Positions 1 to 14,431 of a stretch of DNA of 64,000 nucleotides are shown here, piece after piece (the stretch's first letter is position 1; each line of letters starts with the position of its first letter). The position numbers and the translations under genes were made by a program. Source of the stretch: Trochalopteron elliotii. Lineage: Eukaryota; Chordata; Aves; Passeriformes; Leiothrichidae. The notes below the pieces were generated by a model. It was given only the letters and a program-made list of their open reading frames with translations, had not been told where the DNA came from and ran no database searches. The stretch covers positions 806,582 through 870,581 of the forward strand of contig JANPWX010000172.1 of the NCBI GenBank assembly GCA_024734555.1. Direction: 5' to 3'.

Positions 1-3000
1 TAAGGTATCAAGGAAACTTATCTGACAAAAGCAAGTCTCATTTAGAAGGGACTTCTACAAAGGCCCTCAAAAGGTAATTTTCCCCCCACACACACCCTTT
101 ACAGCACAAATACATCAGGAACTTGCTGAATTTCCTGTTTTTGATAGAGGAGGGAGAAAAAGTTACTAAGCACTGAGTTGGTGGAGGGCCAGCCAAGACT
201 AATTAAGACATAGTCTCTGGCAAACTTACTAATGCATCCACCCACTTAAATGGCTTTGGATTTTCGTACCTGTCACACAAGACTTTAATATAATAATATC
301 AAATTATGTCTTTGAATGAAATCACAGACAACACATGCACAAGTTTTTCTTTAAAAAGAAACTCTCACAATAGGTGGCTTTCTTGCTGTTTACAGCTACC
401 CAGCATTTTCAGAATTCATCCACAGAATGCATGTGGGTAAATGAAATCTGGATTAAGTACAGGGAGGCTGGACTTGGATAAAGAATGAATCCTTGACCTG
501 CAGAACTGACCTTCTGAAACCACAGCATTAGATATTTGCTAGGGAAAGTCACAGGGCTGGAAAAAACAAAACCAGAGGCCAAAAACTGCTCAAGTCTCGT
601 CCTCTGGGAATTGCTGGAAGAGCAGAGTGAGCATATACTGCGTCTTTACCTAATCTGTAAAGTATCTGCTTGAAAGTCTGTATTATTTGCTTAAAAAAAA
701 ATAAATAGCTTCAGGGAAACATGGAGCAGAAAGTTAAGCTATTTATGAACCATCAGCCAAATCTGTCAACACACCCTAGAAGACGAACAACATAAAGTTG
801 TGAGCATTCCATTAGGATGCATCAGACCCATAAAAGACCAAGCCCCTAGTAAATGTTCATCTTCTGTTCTATAGTAGTTTGCATACAGAAGTAGGGATGG
901 GCCAATTAGGACTCAACTATTCTTCCCTTTAGAAGCGGTACAAGAAATATTAAAAACCTTTTAGTCAGCTCTGCTTGATTCATCAAGTTCATTTAAAAGG
1001 ATTATTAAAAGTCTACACTTAAGATTCATATTGCTGAACCCTTTTTTTTCCCCTCATTTCAGAAACAAAGACACAATCCTTGGTAAGCCACGGAACAAGA
1101 AAAAGCACTGAGGCAAATGTATTGTTGATTCAATTGCCAAAGAAGAGAATGTATTTTCCTGATGCTAATGTACAACTCATTTTAGTGATACAGTGATCTG
1201 TTCATTTTCTATACAATTTCAAATATGATCAAGCTGTTCTGTTCAGATACTTGTAGTTGCAATAACGGGCAGCAAAACACTTGAAGTCTCTTGAAAAAAG
1301 AAACAGATGCTACTGTGGACTCCAAAAGCCACTCTGACAGGTTTCAGAAACCACAAAGGTCAGGTCTGATATTTTTCAAACTTCCACAAAGAAACAAAAC
1401 CCCTATTGTGCTAAGCTTGAAACAGTCACATGTTCTATTCAAATATACAACTGCAAACAGTGCTCAAAGACTCAGTATCAAATATTCTCTGATAGTTGCC
1501 ATCTTCAGCTTAAAACAAGACGGCTATGGTGCACCAAGCATCACTGACTTAGGCTCAAGCCAATTCCTAAAATAAGAAATGGTTAGCATCTCCTAACAGG
1601 AGAAATAACAAGTTTTAGGTGACACTAGAGGTGACAGGCTCAAAACAAAGAGGAGTTACCAAAAGCAATGTAGGAAGGAAGTATGCACTGAGGTCCGGGT
1701 ACATGAACTTTACATAAATGCACAGAAGAAAAACCCACCTGGACATATAGATTGAAAAATCTACCCAGAGCCCCTAAACATATAAGCACTTCTAGTTCAG
1801 AAAGCTGGAGTCAAAGGTTGCTCCCCCAGCACAGTCTTCCAGTTTTCTCTCAGTTCCTTTCTTGGCCTCTATTAACAGCCACTGCTAGACAATAAGGTTT
1901 CAGAAATTCTTCTCCATGGTTCTCCATGGTCATTCTGCAGTCTTCTGCACAATACAGCAGTGAACACACAAAGATAACTGTTCTGAACATTTGTTTCCAG
2001 TGTTTGTAAAGATTACTGAACCTTATGAAGTGAAACTGCAGTCAATTTTAATTTCATCTTGCCAAGGGCATTATTCAGTTTTGCTTCCCATTTTCCCCTC
2101 CCCTTTGTCAGTGACAGAAGCAACCTTAGATAGAAGCTCTTATCTAGAGCTTACACTTTATATCACAATGTGGAACATCAGCCTTAAAGACTCAGGAGTC
2201 AATAGACTCTTCCATGATATAGACTTAAATAAGATTCCCCGATCCTGTGCACATATGCTTCTTGAACAATTTACACTTGAATATAACAAAGTGATAGATA
2301 TTTACCCACCAAATGGAAAAGCCCTCCTGAATGATACCCATGACAATTAAAAAAAAAAAATAGATCTGTTAATATTCAGACACAGATGACAGACCTCAAT
2401 TCAGTTTTGATGCCAGCAGTTAAGGAAAAAAAAGTCTTTAGAAAGCAAGTATACATCAACTAGATCATATAGAAACTATAAATGTCTTAAATGCAACTGT
2501 TTCTTGTGCAAACAGTACCACAGAATACTGTGTGGAGATTCCTGGGCTGTAAAGCATCAAATAGTTGATGTATCAAACTGTAACTCAGTCTTCTACAATC
2601 TTTCAATTCTGTCAAGAGAGGGAAAAAGAAATAAAAAACAACAAACCACCTATGATTGAGACCATGAAACCACAAGGCCATTTCCATTGCTGCTAAATAG
2701 TACATGGGCACACATGACCCAAAACATTCATGAGAAACGCTTTCTAAAATGTCTCAAGCAGAAGGTTAGACTCCTAATAATACAGGCTTTTGAAGGTTTT
2801 AATCCTGATTTTTGACTGCTGGCAAATTTATTTGCTCAATTCCAGATTAGCAATCAATTACAAACCACATTTGTACTCAACTAACCTTGTATTCACCCGT
2901 TACTGCCAAGGGGAAATGTCTCCCAAGACAACCAAATGACTCATGACAGTCAAACAAGTCACCAGGAAGAGATACGAGACTACAATCACTGATATATTCA

Positions 3001-4970
3001 CTTGAATTTATACAAGCCATAGCAAATCACATCTATATTGTTTAGGTAGGACAAAAGCAGTCCTAACAGTACAGTGCCAAAATGAAGTAAGAGGAATTAA
3101 CTTCCACAGCTTGAATTTTATTTTTTCATCATCCTCTACTACTTCTTCCTTGCTATCTTTTTTTAATCCTGCTTTACTATTTCTTCCCTGTTGTCTACTG
3201 CACAAATGCACACTCTAAGTACATCTGCCATACTGATGACCATAGTCAGTCAAAACTGACCACCTGTAAGGCAACTTATTCCAGTTACACCCCATTCTCC
3301 GGCATGCAGAGAACCCTAATGCAGAACCCCTACTCTTTCAAGCTATTTCATCTGGAGTATGTTAGCTTTTCTGTCATCTGTAATTCATCAATAGTTTCAT
3401 TATAGGGAAATAAAGAAAGATTTATTACTTTCAAAGCAGTTTTTTTAGCAGCTAAAATATACTTGCTTCCTCATTTATTTCATGCAAACATTACATCTTA
3501 TTGACTCTTTAAGAAAGAACAGACATATAAACAGCATAATCATAGACAGAATGGAATACATAATTGAAAAATCTTGTCTTAATCTAAGTCCTTAGGTTTT
3601 CTAGATTAATATACTTAACTGTGCAACACATACAAAGAAAAATCAAGGTAATAAATATATGCATCATACAGAAATAGAATTTAAATTAAGTAACATTAAA
3701 ATGAGTACAAGCACAAGCTTAACCAAATGAATGAACTAAAAAGCTTTAGAAATCTTGTCTGTTTTCTATGTATGAAGACTTCTATAACTTGTGTTGAGAA
3801 CATCAGTAAACTGGCAATTCCACAGTACACGACACAGTGCTCTTACCACTTCTGCAAAGGAAAGCAGTGCTGCACAAGGTCACCACTGACAAGAAACATT
3901 CTGTACAGAACCCCAGAACCCAAACAAACTTACTGTTCTTTTATACCTTAGTTCCCTAAGCCCAAAGTACACTACATCCCTACAAAATCAGGAAGCTTTC
4001 TCAAAACCCAAAGGCAAATTTAAAACAGTGAAATACAAAAAACTACAGAGAGAATAATTGTTTTGCAGCTTTAATTTTAGTATTGCACATAAGTCTTGAA
4101 CCAAGTAACTATCTTTTCAAAAGCATAGAGCACTATTTTGGTAGCAATGCTGTGACATGTGGTTCCTTGCCACCTCAACCTTCAATGTTACCCCAGTATT
4201 ACCTTTACAGGCAGTTATTCACCTAATCTATTTGTGAAGTCTATTTGCTGCAAGCTAATTTTAAAAACCAAGTTTTGGTTTCTAAGTGAAAACTGCAAGT
4301 CATCTCATGTTAGAGTTTGTTCAGAAGATTCAGTCACATGAAAAGAAAGGTGCTGGGTAATTCAGCTGCTGAAAGACTCTCGGCGTAAAGCATGCACAGG
4401 CAGATGCTGCACAATAGCTTGAGTATGACTAAAAAGCATGTGGAGAACTGGGCAGGGGCTGGACTTCATCTTTGAGCATTGACTGCAAAAGACACAATTT
4501 TAACACCTTCTACAATTACAGCACATAGTTTCAGCTAGCACAAGTCCAGAAGCATTCATCTGGCAAGTAGTTTAGCAGTGACCTATCAGAAGGAAAATGA
4601 CGCAGCTCACAAAGCAGGGCAGGAGTTTGAGAGACTCTTCACCTACTTTTTAGCAGCAACATTACGAATGCAAGACTTTTGACCAAAACTTTCCAACTCT
4701 GCTGGCTGAGAATGAGATTTTAGGAGACTGCCTATTTCCAACCCTGCTCTAGGTATCTGCACCTCATTCAATTTGGAAAGCAGAGATGTCTACCTTCAAG
4801 GCAGACACTAACTTTAGAAGACATTACACAAGCCACAGGAGGAAGAAATTTTGCTGCAGCTTATGGGACTTCATTTCAACTGAATCTTCCTTCTGCTTTC
4901 ATAAAATGTGAGGAGCTCCACAAACTGAGAATTGGGCTGCAAAAATCACAGGTGCTCCAAAAGTGGCTTA
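1..4970. other. Non-coding sequence, nothing recognised
   Basis: AT-rich, no repeat family or exon recognised on either strand. The longest frame (1991-2350, 119 codons) matches nothing and has no splice or codon support. If the 14 kb island drives a leftward gene, this is intron. Confidence 0.6.
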
Positions 4971-5355
4971 TGTCAGATTCAAGCCAGGACAGGGTTAATT
5001 TTTGCAGTAGCTAGGAAGGACATAGCCAGGATCCAGATGCTATTCTATACCACCTCATCATCGCCAGGGGAAGCACTTGGGGTAGCCAGCTCTGCATGGT
5101 GAGCGATCATGTGTGAATCATTTGCCTATTTTGTACACTTTGTTACTGATAGTGTAGCTGTTACTGTTTGCTTTCTTACTCCCTTTTTGTTTCCAGTAAA
5201 TTGTTCATATCTCAACCTGTAATCTTTTTTTTTTGTGCCCCTAATTCTGCTCTCCATCCCTACACAGGGGAGGGGCAAAGGAAGACTGGGCAAGCAGCTG
5301 CAGTTGGGAAGGTTTTGGCGGGAACACTAAATTGGGGAACACCATTCCTATGCCA
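4971..5355 (+). mobile_element. Solitary LTR, avian ERVL-like, degenerate
   Basis: Begins TGTCA and soon reads CCAGGACAGGGTTAATTTTT; further on come GTAAATTGTTCATATCTCAA and a T-run. These are landmarks I know from abundant passerine/avian ERVL LTRs, in the same order and spacing. The right end, near an A/C-rich stretch at 5340-5355, is approximate. No internal retroviral genes flank it. Recognition is from memory, with no alignment. Confidence 0.6.
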
Positions 5356-8300
5356 GGACAGCCTTATCTGGTAAAGCACAGGCCCCTCTTTCAGGCCAAA
5401 CCCATTCCAGGGCACCCAGCCCTTCACAAAGAAAAGAGAACTCTCTCGGGGCTCCTGTTGCTTCCTCCTGATCAGTTGTGTCACCCACTGGGCTACCCAG
5501 GGAAGATCTACAATGTAACATAATATCAGACATGATCAAATACAGCTGCAATGGTAAGGTTTGATTTTGACTCCAGAACCTTTATTTTAAGAGCTATAAT
5601 ACATCCCATCATCCTAACCCTACCAATGCAGCAACCTTAAGGTTCCTGATACCTTTTTATCTGCAAAATATTATCTCTAGTATACTGTTCTACCATTTCC
5701 TCAAAGATCATGAACGAAAAGCAGGAACCTTGCTATCAGGAATAACCCCAGATTTTACGGCAAAAAGAGGTTTATGATAGTATACTGATAGGTGTTTTAG
5801 TAGCTCATTTTCACAGGAAAAAAAACCAACAAAACATACAAAAGCGCATTTCCAGAAGAGGAGTCCATCAATACTGAAAAAAACCTTAGGACTCAGTTTT
5901 ATTGGTCAATAACTGCTCCCTGTTACATTACAGAATTAAAATTATCCATCGATATATTCATGCAATGCACGTATTTAGCTGTGTTAAACAGTTTGAGGAG
6001 AAACATGTTTTCTCTCTTCATGACAGTTCCCTTATTCTTCCTCATCCCTCCACTTTCCCCTACCCCCACAACAGCCCATCCGTATATACTCACAAGACTA
6101 GACACAGTCATCTGAAAAATATTTCAGAGCAACTCAGAACAATTTTGTGGGTTTTTACATACTTTACAAGCTACAGAAAAGCATGACTTCTCAACTAAAA
6201 TTTTTAAGAGCAGGACCCACGCTTCTGTCTCATTCAGAAGATACATCCAATACACTAAATGCTCTATTGTCACATATAAATGCTGTGGTACAGACAAAAT
6301 ATATGCAACTCCAAGTCTCAAGAGAATTTACTACCCTATATGTCTTGCTCTGCATTGTAATTTAAAAAAGTCGAATCCCAAGAGCATAATAGTGTCAAAG
6401 CAGAAAAGGATTATAATTGTCTTACGTTAAGAGATGTATTCATTTAGACTGAATTCACATTAGATGAAAAAGCTTTTAAAATAAAAAGCTCCCATTTCAT
6501 GAAAGAATCTAAAGGTCAGAATATTAATTACTCCAAAAAATAAAAAGCTAACAAAACTCAAATTATACAGGTTCTGGAAGGACTCTTTATTTGAGTTCAG
6601 ATTTCCAGGGTAATGGTGTTACCAACTAATCTGCCATTATTCCAAAGTCACAACAACAGAATGTTTCTAAGGAATTTACATTGGAATCACTTGAGTAGCA
6701 GAAAACAGTTTAAAAGTAACAGAGCATACATTCATTTTATTTTTCTGTTTCTTTTATTTGCATTCTCATTGAAACACACAATGTCTTACTCAAGACAGGC
6801 CTGATTTTTAAGAGCATTCTTACATATTCAGTTCTAGAAGAAGTGAGCGGTGCTTCTGTAATCAGTCATCAATTCAGAGTCCTGACTTAGAGCACAGATT
6901 TGATGATTTAGAGCCAGGCAAATATTCCTGTAGCCTAACTACAAAGTGGTCAAAATGTGTTTCTATAATAATCTCAAGTCAGTGAACTTGGGAACTTAAT
7001 TTAATGTATTGTGCTTACAAGCAGCAACCGAGAAGTCACTTGAATGGCAGACACAGTTGTGGCAGTACATGGAAATTGCTCATTGATTGCACACGCTTTT
7101 GGGGCGCAGTGGAGTGGATGAACCACAGCCAAGGGACATCAATACAGCCTAACAACCCTCGGACACAACATGTGCTGCTTGTAAAAACTGTCAGAAGCGT
7201 AGGAAAGAAGTGTTGCAATGAACCAAGAGCAAACAACCCCCCTCACATAGGATGAAAAAAACAAATATAATCTAAGTGAATGGCCACTTTTCAAACAAAA
7301 TGACATTTGGGGGATGGGGATTAATTGCACAAAACAAAAAAAACATACACCTATCATTTAACATCAGTGGACACATTTAAAGAACTTTAAAGGGTGTGGC
7401 ATCACTTGGTTCCTATTTCATCACTCAGTTAACTTCTTATTTTCACTTTTGCCAGTTCCTCTATTTACTATATAAGCAGGACCCTCATCTAGGTACTCCT
7501 TCTTCCCTTGACATCAAATGTATCCACACCCTACTTCACCTACTGAATTTATACAGGACTTTCATTCTACCACACCAAGAAGCAGCTGTGAATGCTTAAG
7601 GCAGTCCCTGCCACTGTTCCACAGACTGGAGTGGCTTTGTGAGCACAGGTCTGTACCAAAACAGGACAAAACCTCTAAGCCACCTCTGAATACCACCAAA
7701 ACAGGAATGAACCAAAGATTTCCATTACTTCCTTAAGGAATGAATTAACGTGTGTATTATGTATGCAAGGGAAGGGCACAGTTTAGAGATCTCCTCTGAT
7801 TATGTTGTTTCGGGTGGAAAATCACTATAATTCTTCTCTGCACGGCCACAGTTTGCCAGTAACAGTCTGGGATAAAATATCATTGCACAAATAACCACTC
7901 CATTCTAGTAAAACCCCTTGATAATCAATGCAAATGCATATGCTTCAGATATTCTTAAATTTTAGCCTAAGAACACAGAGAATGATATCAAAAATACATA
8001 TACCAACTAAGGCAAGGCAGCAAAAGAATAAAAAGTAGCAGAGACTGCAAATTTACTGAGCCAATGCCCAGCATGATGCAGAAGTGCAGGAAGAGTAGTT
8101 CTGCTATATTTGTACACAGTACTGCAAATTCAACAAAACTTCAACCAATTCCAGCTAAGACAACAGAATCCTGTTACTTCAAGCTGTATCATTATCGACT
8201 AAGCAAAACAGATGTTTCCTTTGTTGTGTTTCACTGAGTAACAGAACAAATTTGATTGTCTGAAGTGTCTCATCACAACACGACTGTTGTGAAAATATCC

Positions 8301-11300
8301 CTCATCTACAGTACTGACATAATACCCTTCTTTTATGTACTGAGTACATAATGCTGCTGAGAAAACAGGGAGGGGGGGGGTAAAGAAACTCAAAATTTTT
8401 TCCTCAGCTTTACAATTTAATGGAAATTGCATTCTCTTAAGACAGGCAGAAATTCGTAAATATTATACCAGCACTCACAAAGCTACAGATGCACATGTAA
8501 GCAGATGTGCAGAATTACTGTCAAAAGCTTCTCACCTACTCCTCTGGCTGCTGCACTGGGAATTTAGTTCAAAGCAGGGAAAAAAATGCAGGAGCCTATT
8601 AGTCTTTCTACACCTGACATACGGAGTCAATATAATTAGGAACATAAGAGATGTGAGCAGAAAGACTGCAGCTTATTGAGCCTAAAAGCTGTAACTGAGT
8701 AAAGACAACTGCACATCTGCAGCATGTGACATGAAGCAGGCAGGTATTTTGGCACAGCCTAAAGGAATTCAATAAGAAATACATTCTTTTAACTCAGTAT
8801 ATAGTAATTGGTTTAACCAGATGTGCTATTAACCACAAACAGTAGGACAATACTCAGCATTTCACTGGCAAATCGAGTCTAAATTAACTGTAAGGAACAT
8901 AAAATTGTTGCTTTAGCACAAAGTACCAAGAGCTAAGGAACTCCTCAATACTGCTCCCTCACTTTCATCACTCTTTTCCCGCCTTCACCAGCCTAACACA
9001 GACGTGTGATGCTGCAGGCTACTACTCAAATCTGGAAGAAACAGTTTCCTTCAGCCAGCCAATACTGCAAAGGAGTATTTACTGGGGGGGAAAAAAAATT
9101 CATTTTTATACTTGAAGATGCTTTAGTCTACTTCCTCAGGTAGAGATGTGACTGTAGCATATCTGACATGTTTCATACAGTACACTGAAAATATTCACAG
9201 TATCCTAACTGACAGAGAAGGTGGCTGGTGTTAAAAACCTGTCAAATGCAATTTTTTAAAATTTACTAGGTCAACTTAATGCTTTTACACATATTCCAGT
9301 CATCTCCTATAATACAGCTAATAGTATTAAAGGATTGAAAAGAATTAAGAATAGAAAACAATTGCTTTTACTTATGAGAACAGGATTCAACTGCTTTAAA
9401 ACAAATCACAATGACACAGTACAGCCTTGTCCACTAACCAGACACTCATGGAGGCCTTATATTATCCAGCACTAGCTCCTGTACAATACTCAAAACTACT
9501 AGACAGCTTAATTGTTGAGTATTAGATATAATTCCCTACCACATATTTAGAGTGCAATAGGGTTTTTCCCCTCTTCCTAAACAAAAGAACTGCAATAAAA
9601 TATAGCAAAAGTAGTGAATCATGGTGTTTAGTATTAGCAAAATATTAAAGTTGTATGCACTGTTCATCAGGTTAAAATTAATGCCTTGCTGAAGCATAAA
9701 TATTTATCTAGTGCAAACAGCAGGAAACCTTAGGAGATGGCAAGGCTTTAAGCACTAAAGTATGTTAATTAGTACCCAGTACAGCTTCAGAGCATGCTAT
9801 GCTATTTTTAAGTAAAGGTTAGCTTCCAAATAGAGGAAAGTAACAAAATGTAAAGGTAAGAGGTAAGATAGCCTAAGAAAGATATCTTTAATAGCTATCA
9901 AAAGTGCCCCAAATATACATTTTTTTGTCATAAAGTTTAGAATAAGAGCTCTTGTGCCAATCAGGATGGAATACAGATACTTAGTAACTTTTGCATCAGC
10001 AATAAGCATACAGTTTTACTAGGTGAATTTAGGCGAATTTACTTGCACCTAAATTTCTTTGCTATGCTTCAGTTGCTACACAGCATTTCATATCATCAGA
10101 GATTAAAGATGGAAAAACAAAAACCATACATCTGTTTTGAAGAGATAACCCATTTCCAAGTCTTCATCTCAACAATCAGATGATTCTTCAGCACTGCTGG
10201 TCATTTATAAATCAGGAAATGTTTCATGCATACCCTCACGTTCTATGGCATTCTGCATATACAATAGTGATGATAATTAAATCTCTGTTCAAAGCCCATG
10301 TCCTTTACTGATTCCAGTTCTAATACACAATGCTACTAATAACAACTGTTTATTGAACCCATCTGTTTTACATTTGTACACCATTTAGAAGTTACACTGA
10401 AGCCTTATAAACAGACCCCTTAATTCATCACACAACTACAGCAACATCCTCCCCTTTCTAGAAATACAAGACAAAATAGGGTCACATTCAGACAATTTCA
10501 GGACTCACTTGGCTGTAAGTTATACTGCTTTCATTCAGTGTCTTTCCAGTTGTTAGCAAAGCATGTAAGTTCATGTGGGGATGTGACTAAAGAAATTGCC
10601 ATAAATAACAGTTGCCCTCACAGACTCGGCCAAGATGCTATTTTTATTCTGCTCCTCTTGAACGTGGTCCTGATTAGGGCAAAGACTTCAAAACAGTTTC
10701 ACCACAAGTATAAGAAAATACTTCATATCCAGCACTAATTTAGAAATGCTATAAACTGAAAACTATTACAGTTGTTAGATCTTTCAGATGTTGGTTTTGG
10801 TGTTTTGAGGTATTTTTTGTATCTAATCCAAGAGTATTTGAGTTTTCATGCTAGCAAAGTTCCAACACAAGTTCTGATAGAAATCTGATTTACAGAAAGA
10901 ACAAATGCAGAAGCATTTCACCTGTCAGCCTTGTGCAAAATTTTTTAAATGCTTTCAAATAACTTTAAATAATTCAAGCGTCAGTTGTTTATAGATAAAA
11001 TCTCAAGTTCATGCAGAAGTACTTCATCTAAAAAGTGTGTGCATACACTTGCACATTATAGAGTAGAGGAAAGAGTCTGGCCATTGCAGGAATAAACATT
11101 TTAATGTCATGCAGAGATTGAGCAGCAGCTTTAAACACAGCCTAGCAGCAATATGCAGTTGCTACACATTAAAACATTTTCATACTTTAGTACTCCTTGC
11201 CTTCAACAACACTGACACAGATTTCTGTCCTTACCCTGACACCTTGTTGTCTTCCAAGATTATCTCATGAAGCATTTCAAATAAACTAATCCAATTTAAG

Positions 11301-11503
11301 TTTCTAAATAACTGATGCTAATAATAAAAATGCTTTCATTCCAACACATTCTCCACTTCCAAATGTGTATTTCATACATCACCATTTCAATTCTAGCAAC
11401 TGAGGACAGCAAATGCCAAAAGGGCTTTTTTTCCTGGAACAGAAAGAAAACACAAATTTAACGAAAAGATCTCATGCCTAAAATTCTAATTTAAGTGGTC
11501 TTT
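5356..11503. other. Non-coding sequence, nothing recognised
   Basis: AT-rich with scattered A- and T-runs and a G10 run near 8365. No exon recognised, and the hyccin N-terminal coding exon was looked for and not seen. Probable intron of a leftward gene. Confidence 0.55.

Positions 11504-11550
<47 letters not shown>
11504..11550 (+). repeat. Dinucleotide microsatellite (TA)n(CA)n
   Basis: Eleven TA units followed directly by about twelve CA units. Alternating purine-pyrimidine of this type is probably length-polymorphic. Confidence 0.98.
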
Positions 11551-13439
11551 TTGGATAATTAAACAGAACAGCATTAACAAAACAAAAGCTGTAATTCTCC
11601 TAAGCAGGGAAACTACAAGATTCCAGTAAATCAACAAACTCTTTCAAGTACATCCTACCAAGTACAAACCAACACACTGAAAGACACTGCATATAAACTG
11701 CAGGTTCTAAGCATGCTGTATTTCCATAATCCCATGGAAGTCTCAGAGATTAGACAGAGTCACTCCAGTCAAACTATTTAACCTCAGCAGATAATTACAG
11801 ATGGGCAGTCTTCAGTTTTCCTTAAGTGTACGAGATTTGGACTCTAGTTCTCTTCAAAGAAAAGAGAGTATGCAGGCAGGGTAGGTCACACTGTCAGGCT
11901 TCTCATTTCCTATACAGCAAGATCAAATCTGCTTAAATTTCATACACCTTCCTCCTGGAACACTGACTGCTTGGTAACACTGGACATAACACATGCAAGT
12001 GCAGTGATTCACAGGTGTAGCTTCCACCTCTGCTAACAAAACTATCCACACAGTCCTATGGGAGACCTAAGGATAACCTTTGTACCCAATCTTCCATTTG
12101 GGAGACAGGAAGCATGCCAGGTTGTGCAGAGAGTGCATTTGTCAGAGGGAAGAGCTGGGAATGAAACCTGACCTGGCAATTCACCTAACGGATTTAAGTC
12201 TAAGCTCTTCCTGATGGAGGCTTTGTATGTGTGCTGAAAGCACAGGTGATCTTTGTTAAAAGCCCAAGAGCTACTACATTTTAATATTAACATCAACATT
12301 TATGCTTCTTGAAAGTTTCATCTGAAAGCCTCAAGTACTCCACAAGCTCTTAGATCCAAAGGGAAGCCTGGGAACTGTGACTTTTCTCTAATAAATCATT
12401 TTATGAAATCTATACAACCTGAAAAAACAGTGTCACATCAGACCATTTATTTTCTAATTAAAATAACCAGACATTAGCCAACATTTCATAACTAATAATC
12501 TAAACCTCCAGAATGAACAAGGTGATTTTCACATTGCATGCATTAAAGCCAGTGACAGGTTAAGAAGACAACCCAATATGTACCTTAAGGTAGACTTTAA
12601 TGAAAGTCAATTCCCTGACATGAACATGAGGAAGGTTCGAGATACTGGGATTGTAGAGGAATGTGTACTATGAATGAGATTTCAACTCAGTGACTTACTG
12701 TTAGGTTTGACCCAGTCAGATGCATCAGCAAATGGGCTCATCTCCCAGCTTAGAGCCAGCCCCACTGTGCTAAGTAAAACACAGATGACACACACCACTT
12801 GTAGTGCTCAGCCTTACAATATCTCACGCACATGCTTGTGATACAATTCCTCATAAAATTAGAATCCAAGTGACTTAACTACCCAGCTATGCCTGGGAAC
12901 ATGTCTCCTATGGACTCTCTCAAGTGAAAGCAAATTCAGGAGACTACAGCAGAATTTCAACGTGATTCTGCCCCGACAGCCTTTTTCCTTGGAAGAAGCT
13001 TTCTGGTTAAATTTAACACATCTCTTCAAAAGAGCTCACCACTGCAAGGAAGTGAAATGCTACAGTTAATAAATCATCCCAACTTCCCAGCTAGTACCAA
13101 ACTTGCTCAAAATTATCATCCCTCTGATAAAAGGCCAATTAGAAGTGCCTTGCCTTACAAAGAGATTATCACAGAAGAGAAGCAGACAGGTTTTGTATTC
13201 CAAAATTAGTGGGTTTACATTTTTTCCTATTCTGGAGGAAAAAATACATCCAAAAACACTGCCAGAAGGATCTAAAATTCAAGTTCAAAGTACATTGCTT
13301 TTACCAAAACTATTTCACTGATGAAACTACAATAGACTGCAAATTATTTTGATGACCACATTATACAACAGTACTTACTGTTTTGTACCATAAAAGAACT
13401 TGTTGAAAGGTGGAGGGCACAAAAGCAAGATGCCATTGG
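11551..13439. other. Non-coding sequence, nothing recognised
   Basis: No exon, repeat family or RNA gene seen. Confidence 0.55.
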
Positions 13440-13500
13440 GGCGTGAAACTATATGATCTTTAAGGTCCGTTTCAACCCCAACCTTTCTATGATACTGTGG
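13440..13500 (+). mobile_element. CR1 LINE 3' tail, short
   Basis: TATGATCTTTAAGGTCCGTT, then CAACCCCAACCTTTCTATGA, ending ATACTGTGG: the last 60 bases of CR1, plus strand. It lies beside the CpG island at 14 kb. Confidence 0.85.
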
Positions 13501-14166
13501 AAAGCACAAACTTTTGTAAAACCACTGTAGCACGTAAGCCCATTATTGGAGAGAAAAAATGCAGGAAAGCCGTTTAGATGCCATGACACGGAGTCGTCAA
13601 TGTCACTCTGTGCTTTGCTCCATATAACATTGCTTTTTGCCTTTTTGCAGTGCAATTTGCTCTGCTTCCTTAAAAAAAAGAAAGTCACTAAATCAGAATT
13701 TGCAGCTAACGACCGTAATACTAATCATGTAATGGAAACTTTCATATTTTGCTCTTCTACAGTCATCTCCTCACACACTGGCAAGTGTACGTTAAAACTT
13801 CTGAAAGGCCGATACTGGCAGGACCTCATAATCTTCAAGCACACAAATCTTCTCCCCCTGAACGTAAGGCTGGGGAGCTTTTTCGGCAGAGAGCTAGAAT
13901 TCAATTGGACGAGAAACAAACGTGATGGCTGTCGGGATTACACGGGACAAGACAAGTCCACGGGCACTATCTCTGCTTCCATCGTTACGGCTGATACACA
14001 AAGCACACGGAAGGTCACTCCAATTTAATGTGTGCCCAGTTAAACCACGAAGCTGCCGGAGACACAAGCCCTGCAGCCCGCGGCGCTGCCCACCCGGAGC
14101 CGCCAACTCCGCGATTGTAACTGTTGCTGCCGCCTCCCGCAGCCCCGCGCCGGGCACCCAACTCAC

Positions 14167-14431
14167 CGCGGCAGCGACACCACCAAACATGCCCACGGGA
14201 CGGGTCAGAATGAAGGCGTTTCACAGCACGCCGCCGAGCTGTGTCCCAAACCTCCCCACGAAGGTTTGCAGCGGTGCCGGGAAGCCCGCTGCCACGCACC
14301 GCGCTGCCTGCTCTGCTCCGGGGACACAGCGGGAGCAGCTCCTTTGTCTCTCCCGCAGCCCCGGCCGCCTTCTCCCGGCGGCTCAAGGCGCCGCTGCCCC
14401 GCCGGCCCCCAGACGCCCCGGCCATGCCCCC
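14167..14431 (-). other. Candidate non-coding first exon of the leftward gene (5' end in gap)
   Basis: On the minus strand the sequence reads GCCGCG followed by GTGAGT at 14166-14161, a consensus exon/intron boundary inside the CpG island. The exon would extend rightward into the gap at 14432. A short frame from an ATG at 14196 (MGMFGGVAAA up to the donor) exists but matches nothing I recognise, and is not the hyccin N-terminus. HYCC1 5' UTR exon is the best guess. Confidence 0.35.

Noticed and set aside
1911..1930. Ten-base tandem (TTCTCCATGG twice)
   Set aside because: Too short and isolated to mean more than local slippage.
1..13900. Coding exons of HYCC1/FAM126A on the minus strand
   Set aside because: I looked for the hyccin start and the following residues on the minus strand and saw none. 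The first coding exon must lie further left if the gene is there.
13546..14028. 160-codon frame left of the CpG island
   Set aside because: No domain, no recognisable relative, unusual composition and no splice or promoter support. It overlaps the presumed intron of a leftward gene.
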